Below are positions 1 through 4,385 of a DNA stretch of 5,144 bases, piece after piece; the first letter of the stretch is position 1, and the number at the start of each line of letters is the position of its first letter. This DNA is from Gemmatimonadota bacterium. GTDB taxonomy: Bacteria > Gemmatimonadota > Gemmatimonadetes > Longimicrobiales > Gaopeijiaceae. The stretch covers positions 1 through 5,144 of the forward strand of contig WGEM01000130.1 of the NCBI GenBank assembly GCA_015492755.1, given 5' to 3'. The notes under the pieces were generated by a model, which was not told the DNA's origin, searched no databases, and saw only the letters and a list, made by a program, of their open reading frames with translations. Both the position numbers and the translations under genes were made by a program.

Positions 1-423
1 CTTCAGGAGCGCTACAGCGAGTACTATGCGGGGCACGTCGTCCAGGTCTCGGTGGAGCTGAGCGTTTCCGTCACCGGCGCCGTGGGGCGCCCTGGACAGT
101 TCTTCGTGTCCCCGACCACCACCGTGGTGGGTGCCATCGCACAGGCCGGAGGGATGCTCCCGGAGCTTACCGCGCCGGGCCTCAACAACCTTCCCGCCGA
201 TCAGGCTCGCGTCCGGCTGGTTCGGGACGGCCGGACTACGATCCTCAACCTCCGCCCCGACGAGGTGCGTCCCGAGATCCTCCAGATGCCGGTGCAGTCG
301 GGAGACTGGATCCACGTGCCCAATCAGGCGCGCTCGCGGGTGCGGGACGAGCTTCAGTTCTGGGGTGGAATCCTCTCGTTCGTCACCAACCTGGTCGCCA
401 TCATTGTCCTGGTGAGTCGCTGA
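1..423 (+). CDS. Polysaccharide export protein, SLBB domain (3' part, 5' end outside window)
   Basis: C-terminal 140 residues of a polysaccharide biosynthesis/export protein of the Wza/outer-membrane auxiliary class, which forms the periplasm-to-outer-membrane channel for capsule or exopolysaccharide. The frame is open from base 1, so the true start lies upstream; the GTG at 52 is internal because family-like sequence precedes it. Seen directly: an SLBB-type beta-grasp segment at residues 22-53 with VTGAVGRPGQF and a following IAQAGGM, the usual 'V.GAV.RPG......AGG' pattern. Then comes an R.VR.GR segment and SGDWIHVP, a typical end of such a domain. Residues about 120-138 (GGILSFVTNLVAIIVLV) form a hydrophobic helix at the extreme C-terminus. 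In Wza the C-terminal helix spans the outer membrane; an equivalent role here is inference, and an inner-membrane anchor is possible. The stop TGA is followed after 9 nt by the thymidine kinase gene, so the two may share a transcript without a functional link. Confidence 0.85.
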   Translation, partial: LQERYSEYYAGHVVQVSVELSVSVTGAVGRPGQFFVSPTTTVVGAIAQAGGMLPELTAPGLNNLPADQARVRLVRDGRTTILNLRPDEVRPEILQMPVQSGDWIHVPNQARSRVRDELQFWGGILSFVTNLVAIIVLVSR

Positions 424-432
424 CGTTCCCCC

Positions 433-1059
433 ATGTACCACGGTGCCCAGTACGGCTGGATCGAGGTCATTTCGGGTGTGATGTTCAGCGGGAAGTCCGA
501 AGAACTCCTGCGGCGCGTGCGACGCGCCCTCATCGCCCGTAAGAAGGTCCAGGTCTTCAAGTCCCACCTGGATGACCGCTACGGTGGGGTCTTCCGGGTA
601 AGCTCCCACGACGGTGCCGCCTTCGACGCCCATCCGGTGCACGCCTCGGTGCAGATCGCGGAGCTGGTGCGCCTGGACACGGACGTGGTGGCCATCGATG
701 AGGCTCAGTTCCTCGACGACGGGATCGTGCGCGTGGCCAACGACCTGGCAGACCGGGGGGTGCGGGTGATCGTGGCCGGCACGGACATGGACTTCCGTGG
801 AGAGCCCTTCGGCCCCATGCCCCTCCTCCTGGCGGTGGCGGAGCGTGTGGACAAGCTCCACGCCATCTGCGTGCGGTGCGGCGACCTGGCCACCCGGAAC
901 CAGCGGCTCATCGACGGCCGGCCGGCGCCTGCGGAAGGCCCCACCATCCAGGTGGGGGGCGCGGAGTCGTACGAGGCCCGCTGCCGCCGGTGCCACGAGG
1001 TGCCCCACGTCGACCGGGCTCAGACGGAACTCACCATGGGGGAGGGCAGCCGCGCCTGA
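433..1059 (+). CDS. tdk: Thymidine kinase, type II (TK1-like), zinc-binding
   Basis: Cytosolic thymidine kinase (ATP + thymidine to ADP + dTMP), the pyrimidine deoxynucleoside salvage step. The 208-residue length is normal for the family. Seen in order: P-loop [11 protein letters not shown] at residues 15-25; Walker B/catalytic segment IDEAQFLDD at 88-96, with Glu90 as expected catalytic base; [15 protein letters not shown] at 116-130; four zinc-site cysteines in CVRCG (146, 149) and CRRC (184, 187); and the thymidine-binding lasso between them with [11 protein letters not shown] at 174-184. All key residues are present, so it should be active. A small oddity is [10 protein letters not shown] at 42-51 where many homologues have a proline after FK. 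ATG 433 is chosen because it begins the conserved GWIEVI beta strand after only eight residues. No clear Shine-Dalgarno is visible; expression may depend on readthrough from the export gene ending 9 nt upstream. Confidence 0.96.
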   Translation: MYHGAQYGWIEVISGVMFSGKSEELLRRVRRALIARKKVQVFKSHLDDRYGGVFRVSSHDGAAFDAHPVHASVQIAELVRLDTDVVAIDEAQFLDDGIVRVANDLADRGVRVIVAGTDMDFRGEPFGPMPLLLAVAERVDKLHAICVRCGDLATRNQRLIDGRPAPAEGPTIQVGGAESYEARCRRCHEVPHVDRAQTELTMGEGSRA

Positions 1060-1117
1060 CCGCGCACCCCTCGGGAGCGGGTCCCGAACCGCCATCGCGG
1101 CGCCCGTACCCCTCCGC

Positions 1118-1129
1118 GATACTGGGCGC
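1118..1129 (+). promoter_or_regulatory. Possible -10 box for a leaderless start of the 1130 gene
   Basis: GATACT at 1118-1123 matches the -10 consensus at four positions, including the most conserved A2 and T6, and ends 6 nt before the ATG at 1130. If used, transcription would begin at or beside the A of the start codon, giving a leaderless mRNA. This agrees with the lack of a Shine-Dalgarno sequence before the ATG. No convincing -35 box is visible upstream, so this is a weak call. Confidence 0.3.
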
Positions 1130-1777
1130 ATGCGTGAGCCCACCCACACCTGTGTCTCCGTTCCCGTCCCGGGCCTGGTGGCGGAGGCGGGCGCGCTTCT
1201 CGACGAGCAATCCAGCCCCGCGTTCCCGGAGGTCTTCCGCGCGCTGACACGGGACTCGTGGAGCCTCCGGACCGCGGTCACCCGGGTCCGGCTCAGCACT
1301 CTGGGACTGGGCCCCGAAGACCTTCGGTCCGTGGGGAGCTTTCGGGTTCTCCTTGCGGAGGCGTCGGCGCTCACGCTGGGTGCCGAAGCCCGGGGGCTGG
1401 CCCACGACCACCGCAGGGCGGCCACGCTGGACCACCTCCTGGAGATGATGGAGGCGGGGACGCTTCAGGTCCGTGCCGCGCCCCTGGCCGGCTGGTCGCC
1501 CGATTTCACCGTCTTCGAGAGCGAGCAGGGACCCCGGGCCGTTCTGGTGGGCGCGCACTGGTTCGAGCGACCCTTCGCCGCCCGCGGGCCGGCGCTGGCC
1601 ACGCTCCTGGGCGCCGACGCGGCCCGCCGCGCGGCGGCCCGGCACGAGGAAACCTGGCAACGTGCCCACGATATCGGGCCGGCGCTGTGGAGTGTTCTGG
1701 CACGTGCACGGCGCCGACCCGGCCGCCGCTCATCCGGGGACGGGCCGAGCCCTCAGCCAGCCCCACCGCCCGGTTGA
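1130..1777 (+). CDS. Hypothetical protein, possibly degenerate phospholipase D-like
   Basis: A 215-residue soluble protein that I do not recognise with certainty. The frame stays open upstream into tdk, but that part is a shadow of tdk, so the first ATG after the tdk stop (1130, MREPTHTCVSVPVPG) is taken as start. No signal peptide or membrane span is visible. Residues about 35-110 look helical and regular (RTAVTRVRLSTLGLG, LLAEASALTLGAEA, HLLEMMEAG). They are followed by a beta-like LQVRAAPLAGWSPDFTVFES, AVLVGAHWF, and a helical LATLLGADAARRAA...ETWQRAHDI. This order (helices, G-x-L-x-V-R, short strand, AVLVG) recalls phospholipase D-like domains such as those attached to TrmB-like regulators, but no HKD catalytic motif is present, so the suggestion is weak. 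The tail (residues about 195-215) is Arg/Pro-rich and probably disordered. It lies 70 nt after tdk. Its stop codon is part of the downstream tRNA promoter. Confidence 0.7.
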   Translation: MREPTHTCVSVPVPGLVAEAGALLDEQSSPAFPEVFRALTRDSWSLRTAVTRVRLSTLGLGPEDLRSVGSFRVLLAEASALTLGAEARGLAHDHRRAATLDHLLEMMEAGTLQVRAAPLAGWSPDFTVFESEQGPRAVLVGAHWFERPFAARGPALATLLGADAARRAAARHEETWQRAHDIGPALWSVLARARRRPGRRSSGDGPSPQPAPPPG

Positions 1778-1802
1778 CACCCTCCCTCAAGGGATCTTTA
1801 TT
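1774..1802 (+). promoter_or_regulatory. Sigma-70-type promoter of tRNA-Asn
   Basis: A perfect TTGACA -35 box at 1774-1779 is followed, after a 17-nt spacer, by TTTATT at 1797-1802 (four of six to TATAAT). The surrounding TCTTTATTTTT is the most AT-rich run for hundreds of bases. The expected transcription start is near 1809, about 38 nt before the mature tRNA 5' end, leaving a short leader for RNase P to remove. The TGA inside TTGACA is also the stop codon of the upstream gene, so the promoter is embedded in the end of that gene. Confidence 0.7.
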
Positions 1803-1846
1803 TTTCGTCTGCCGTGCACGGGACCTCCCTTCCGAGCACGAGCCGA

Positions 1847-1919
<73 letters not shown>

Positions 1920-1942
1920 TACCCGCTCCGTCCTTTCGGTAT

Positions 1943-1985
1943 GCGCCCCCGGACCGCCCGCTGGGCGATCCGGGGGCGCCTTTTT
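1943..1985 (+). terminator. Rho-independent terminator of tRNA-Asn
   Basis: An 11-bp perfect GC-rich stem (GCGCCCCCGGA at 1943-1953 with TCCGGGGGCGC at 1969-1979) continues, after one C-A mismatch, with CGCCC/GGGCG and a three-base loop. TTTTT follows at 1981-1985. It lies 23 nt after the tRNA discriminator base and is the strongest terminator in the window. Confidence 0.93.
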
Positions 1986-2065
1986 GGTTCGTCGGTGGCG
2001 GTGGTGCGTGCGCGACCCCACGGGACGACACGGACCGGAGAGCGGGCGATGGTGGGGCCGAGGGT

Positions 2066-2137
2066 GGGCCGTAGGGCCTGCCGGTGATTGCGATCCGACG
2101 TTCCGCCCCGCCGTTCGCCCGGCCGACCCTACGGCTC
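2066..2137. repeat. Inverted repeat, 11 bp arms, 50-base interior
   Basis: GGGCCGTAGGG at 2066-2076 is complementary to CCCTACGGCTC at 2127-2137, with ten Watson-Crick pairs and one G-T. The 50-base interior is GC-rich and could fold further. It could be the closing helix of a structured RNA read from either strand, or chance complementarity in GC-rich DNA. Confidence 0.5.
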
Positions 2138-2222
2138 CGTCGCTTCGCTTCCCTCACCGGGGCGGGCTGCTGCGCCGCCCCCCCGCCACGAGTCGTCCTC
2201 GGGATCGCCGACCCGCATGGGG

Positions 2223-2247
2223 CCCACCTGCTGCTGACAGAGGTGGG
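2223..2247. repeat. Hairpin, 7 bp stem
   Basis: CCCACCT at 2223-2229 pairs with AGGTGGG at 2241-2247 around an 11-base loop. Part of the loop (GACAG at 2236-2240) can instead pair with CTGTC at 2251-2255, so the local fold is not unique. Confidence 0.45.
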
Positions 2248-2261
2248 ACACTGTCGCGGGA

Positions 2262-2280
2262 GCCGAGGCGGTACCTCGGC
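2262..2280. repeat. Hairpin, 7 bp stem with CGGTA loop
   Basis: GCCGAGG at 2262-2268 pairs perfectly with CCTCGGC at 2274-2280. The right arm is also the start of a 12-base perfect palindrome CCTCGGCCGAGG at 2274-2285, so the right arm could pair on either side. Confidence 0.45.
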
Positions 2281-2465
2281 CGAGGTGTGGGCTCGATGCG
2301 CCGCACGGCAGCAGAGATGGTCGTGCGAGCCACATCGTGGTGGGTCGGTTCGGAGGGCGACCCCACACGGGGCGCACGGGGACTGCTTCCAGCCCCACGA
2401 CGCGCAACGGCGAAACCCCTCGGACGACACATGGCTGATTTCCGGTGGAGAGCTGCAGTGAACCT

Positions 2466-2501
2466 CGCCGGAAGGGCGAGCCTCCCCTTCCGGTGGCTCG
2501 C
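2466..2501. repeat. Two mutually exclusive hairpins
   Basis: Hairpin A pairs CCGGAAGGG (2468-2476) with CCCTTCCGG (2485-2493), a 9-bp perfect stem extended by 2466/2495 and a G-T pair. Hairpin B pairs GCGAGCC (2476-2482), which is mostly the loop of A, with GGCTCGC (2495-2501) just after A. The two cannot form together: the single base between the arms is too short to bridge a 9-bp helix as a pseudoknot. The arrangement is switch-like, but there is no downstream gene on the plus strand to regulate. Confidence 0.45.
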
Positions 2502-2520
2502 ACGGTGCGACCGGGAGCGC

Positions 2521-2600
2521 ATGCGTCGCCGTACGTGTGGTGACGTAATCTCCGGAGGAGATGACGTAGCGTACGTAGTAGGGATTACGTAGTACGCATC
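2521..2600. repeat. AT-richer block of direct and inverted ACGTA-type repeats
   Basis: About 50% A+T over 2541-2600, against about 30% around it. Direct repeats: TGACGTA at 2541 and 2562 (21 bp apart, two helical turns) and TACGTAGTA at 2572 and 2586 (14 bp apart). Inverted repeats: ATGCGT at 2521 with ACGCAT at 2594, ACGTAATC at 2543-2550 with GATTACGT at 2583-2590, GCGTAC at 2569 with GTACGC at 2592, and ATCTCC/GGAGAT at 2548-2562. This organisation is typical of an array of protein-binding sites or a decayed palindromic element. The sequence GGAGGAG-ATG-ACG-TAG at 2554-2569 gives only a two-codon frame. Function unknown. Confidence 0.5.
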
Positions 2601-2610
2601 GTGGCAGGTG

Positions 2611-2631
2611 CGCCGGGCAGGAGTTCCGGCG
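2611..2631. repeat. Hairpin, 6 bp stem, downstream of the lipid operon
   Basis: CGCCGG at 2611-2616 pairs with CCGGCG at 2626-2631 around a 9-base loop. It lies beside the terminator-like hairpin at 2637 and may form part of the 3' end structure of the minus-strand operon transcript. No T-run follows on either strand. Confidence 0.35.
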
Positions 2632-2636
2632 GCCTA

Positions 2637-2658
2637 TCGGTCGGTCCGACCGAGTTTT
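2637..2658 (+). terminator. Terminator-like hairpin with T-run on the plus strand
   Basis: TCGGTCGG at 2637-2644 and CCGACCGA at 2646-2653 form a near-perfect palindrome (realistically a 6-7 bp stem with a 3-5 base loop). GTTTT follows on the plus strand. The T-run side shows that it best stops plus-strand transcription, for example a transcript from 1986-2636 or readthrough into the lipid operon. On the minus strand it lies 8 nt after the TAG stop of the CDP-alcohol transferase gene but is followed by TAGGCC, so it would be a poor intrinsic terminator for that operon. Confidence 0.55.
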
Positions 2659-2661
2659 ACG

Positions 2662-3399
2662 CTATTCTGACAGGCGATCTGCGATCCAGAGGGTACGGTA
2701 GACCGCCGTGCCGACGGTGCCGGCGGCCACCAGCCCGATGATGGTGAGGAGCATGGCGCCCTCCGGTACGTCCAGCGCACGGGTCACACTGGGATCCAGA
2801 ACGCCGCCGAACCCGACGAGGAGCAGTCGCTCGGCGCGCTGCATGACCCCCTTCTTGCAGACCACCCCCACGCTCTCCCCGCGGGCGCGGGCGTAGGACA
2901 CCAGGAGGGATCCGCCCAGTGCCGAGGCGGCAAGAACCACACCGGGCATGTGGGTGCGGAAGAGCGCCACCAGCCCCACGAACGCCGCCACTTCGGCGAA
3001 GCGGTCCAGCGTCGAGTCCAGGAAGGCGCCCCTCGCCGAGGCCAGCCCACGCGCGCGGGCCACACGGCCGTCGAAGACGTCCGCCACGCCACCAAGGAGC
3101 ACACACCATCCGCCCGTCACCAGATGTCCTCCGGCGAAGGCCACACCGGCGGCCACGCCGAAGAGGACGCCACCGACATTGAACACGGTGGGCGAGAGAC
3201 CGAGCGCAATGAAGAGACGGTCGAGGGGCGTGATGACCCAGTAGAACCACCGGCGTACGAAGGCGCCGAGCACGAAGTCGCCCCGGTCGGGAACCTCCAG
3301 GGGATCTTCGGTGGTGTGGAGCCCGAGGGCCCGGAACACGCCCATGGAGAGGAGGGCGAGCGCAAGGATGGAGAGAAAGACGAGAAGGTCGGGCCTCAC
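2662..3399 (-). CDS. CDP-alcohol phosphatidyltransferase family protein
   Basis: Integral inner-membrane enzyme that transfers a phosphatidyl (or similar) group from a CDP-lipid to an alcohol, releasing CMP. The full family motif is present: D107-VF-D110-G111-RV-A114-R115, eight residues, G124-AFL-D128-STL-D132, with all four metal-binding/catalytic aspartates. Hydrophobic segments lie near residues 4-22, 68-90, 95-106, 135-148, 152-170, 190-200 and 215-240. The first, followed by a soluble linker (26-50), looks like an additional N-terminal anchor before the usual core. SYARARGESVG and GVMQRAERLLL at 168-194 resemble the phosphatidylinositol-phosphate/phosphatidylglycerophosphate synthase branch (SY..ARAE..G...ER), but the acceptor alcohol cannot be told from sequence. 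The start is GTG at 3399, preceded by GGGAG eight bases upstream, and overlaps the previous stop as GTGA, implying translational coupling. Last gene of the operon; stop TAG. Confidence 0.93.
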   Translation of the reverse strand: MRPDLLVFLSILALALLSMGVFRALGLHTTEDPLEVPDRGDFVLGAFVRRWFYWVITPLDRLFIALGLSPTVFNVGGVLFGVAAGVAFAGGHLVTGGWCVLLGGVADVFDGRVARARGLASARGAFLDSTLDRFAEVAAFVGLVALFRTHMPGVVLAASALGGSLLVSYARARGESVGVVCKKGVMQRAERLLLVGFGGVLDPSVTRALDVPEGAMLLTIIGLVAAGTVGTAVYRTLWIADRLSE

Positions 3400-4385
3400 G
3401 GAGTATGCTCCCGGTCGGAGAGGGGAGTTGCGGCTTCGGTGACCGCACGGCGGCGCCGGGCACGGATGAGGAAGCGCACCGCCCTGGGCCAGAGAAAGAT
3501 GAGGGGCAGGCGCTCCTCCCAGCGAGTGAGCCGGATCCGCTCGCCGGAATGTCGTTCCGCCTTACGCACGACGTACGGGAGCCAGTTGTCGAACGTCACC
3601 ACGTACTTGAACCACCGGAGCGTCGCCCGCGTCTTCGAGCGAAGGAAGTAGGCGCGGACGCGGACGCGCTCCAGAAGGGATGGGCGGCGCGCCAGCCGGT
3701 ACCGGTCACCGTCGCGCGTCAGGAGGCCGGCGGCTACGGCCTCTTCGAGCACCGGTTCCAGGGTCTTCTGGAAGTGCTCTGCCTGCAGGAGAAAGATCTG
3801 GTGCGCTCGAGAGCCGGCCTCCGGCCGCACTTCCGACGCATAACAGACCTCGAGGATGCGCCGGCCCAGCGTGTGCGCATCGAAGGGACCGTGCAGGAAC
3901 GGCGCCATCCACCGGAGGACGTCGCGGCGGCCGAGCTGCAGGACGTTCTCCAGCCACGCCTCGTCCCCACCGTGGCGGGCGTAGACCACCGCCACCCGCT
4001 GCAGCAGGCGAGCCACCAGAAAGTGATCCCTCCGGCGGGGACCCATGGCCCGCTCCAGGTGCACCCGACTCACCACCACGCACTTGGCGATGGCCCCTCC
4101 CCGTGCCTCCTCGGGGATGTAGGCGATCACGTTCGGCGGCAGGACGTGGGCCAGCAGCGAAAGGAGCCATGGAGGGCGACGCGTGGCGCCCACGGCGCGA
4201 AGACAGCGGTAGAAGGGGGTGTAGGCATCCACCACCACCACGAAGTCATACGCGCTGTGACGGTCCGCGCCGGCCCCCAGGAGTCGCGAACCGTACAGGA
4301 GGATGGCGCCGACGCTCGAACCCCCGACTTCCGCCAGGTCCCGGGCGAGGCGGCGTGCTTCCGGACCGATGCCCCGTTCCGTCAT
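3396..4385 (-). CDS. Tam41-like nucleotidyltransferase, candidate CDP-diacylglycerol synthase
   Basis: 329-residue protein with a nucleotidyltransferase-fold signature, LLYGSRLLGAG at 29-39 and then SAYDFVVVVD at 44-53. The usual D-x-D of this fold is here A-Y-D (Asp47), which is poor for classical antibiotic or tRNA nucleotidyltransferases. It fits mitochondrial Tam41 (CTP + phosphatidate to CDP-diacylglycerol), whose motif I recall as YGSG...MLDFVF.VD. Further similarity of the same kind: IAKCVVVSRVHLERA (99-113) to the Tam41 IKYGVIS...L segment, LVARLLQRVAVV (123-134) to its GRLQKPV segment, and LEVCYASEVR...HF (178-205) to its LSYSGD.R...F region. The C-terminal 90 residues are basic, with NWLPYVVRKAERHSGERI (267-284) and a hydrophobic LPLIFLWPRAVRFLI (293-307), suggesting membrane-surface binding. 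Start ATG 4385 overlaps the PlsC stop (ATGA). An ATG at 4481 would overlap plsC by 100 bases and is rejected. Nucleotidyltransferase fold is likely; Tam41 function is inference. Confidence 0.8.
   Translation of the reverse strand: MTERGIGPEARRLARDLAEVGGSSVGAILLYGSRLLGAGADRHSAYDFVVVVDAYTPFYRCLRAVGATRRPPWLLSLLAHVLPPNVIAYIPEEARGGAIAKCVVVSRVHLERAMGPRRRDHFLVARLLQRVAVVYARHGGDEAWLENVLQLGRRDVLRWMAPFLHGPFDAHTLGRRILEVCYASEVRPEAGSRAHQIFLLQAEHFQKTLEPVLEEAVAAGLLTRDGDRYRLARRPSLLERVRVRAYFLRSKTRATLRWFKYVVTFDNWLPYVVRKAERHSGERIRLTRWEERLPLIFLWPRAVRFLIRARRRRAVTEAATPLSDREHTP

Larger units (their letters stand above)
1986..2661. other. 675-base gene-free convergent intergenic region
   Basis: No frame here looks like protein. 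The open frames on both strands are rich in Arg, Gly, Pro and Ser with no recognisable motif, no ribosome-binding site at a sensible start, and heavy overlap with one another, as expected from GC-rich noncoding DNA. It separates a plus-strand tRNA unit from the 3' end of a minus-strand operon, so neither neighbour needs a promoter here; 675 bases is long for a convergent gap in an otherwise compact window. It contains a long-range stem (2066-2137), local hairpins (2223-2247, 2262-2280, 2466-2501, 2611-2631), an AT-richer repeat block (2521-2600) and a plus-oriented terminator-like hairpin (2637-2658). No hallmark of RNase P RNA, tmRNA or SRP RNA was found on either strand. Confidence 0.6.

Noticed and set aside
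797..1129. N-terminal extension of the 215-residue protein into tdk
   Set aside because: The extension overlaps tdk in another frame and its translation is low-complexity; the protein-like sequence begins at the ATG at 1130.
1031..1669. A 212-codon minus-strand frame opposite the hypothetical gene
   Set aside because: Arg/Gly/Pro-rich without recognisable features; the plus-strand reading has regular hydrophobic patterning and fits the gene direction.
2466..2501. H-type pseudoknot from the overlapping stems
   Set aside because: The connecting segment after the 9-bp stem is a single base, too short to cross that helix, so the two stems are better read as alternatives.
2554..2569. GGAGGAG followed by ATG as a ribosome-binding site and start
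   Set aside because: The frame stops after two codons (ATG ACG TAG) and the spacing is too short, so no gene is supported.
1984..2592. Open frames on both strands in the gap after the tRNA
   Set aside because: Four or more overlapping frames of similar quality, none with a ribosome-binding site, motif or protein-like composition.
1986..2661. RNase P RNA, tmRNA or SRP RNA hidden in the gap
   Set aside because: The conserved cores expected for these (such as the AAAGTCCGGGCT core of RNase P RNA, the tRNA-like ends of tmRNA, and the SRP domain IV loop) were looked for on both strands and not seen.
2950..3651. Other plus-strand frames opposite the CDP-alcohol transferase gene
   Set aside because: Composition is Arg/Glu/Gly/Pro-rich without motifs, and they overlap a gene with a complete catalytic motif.
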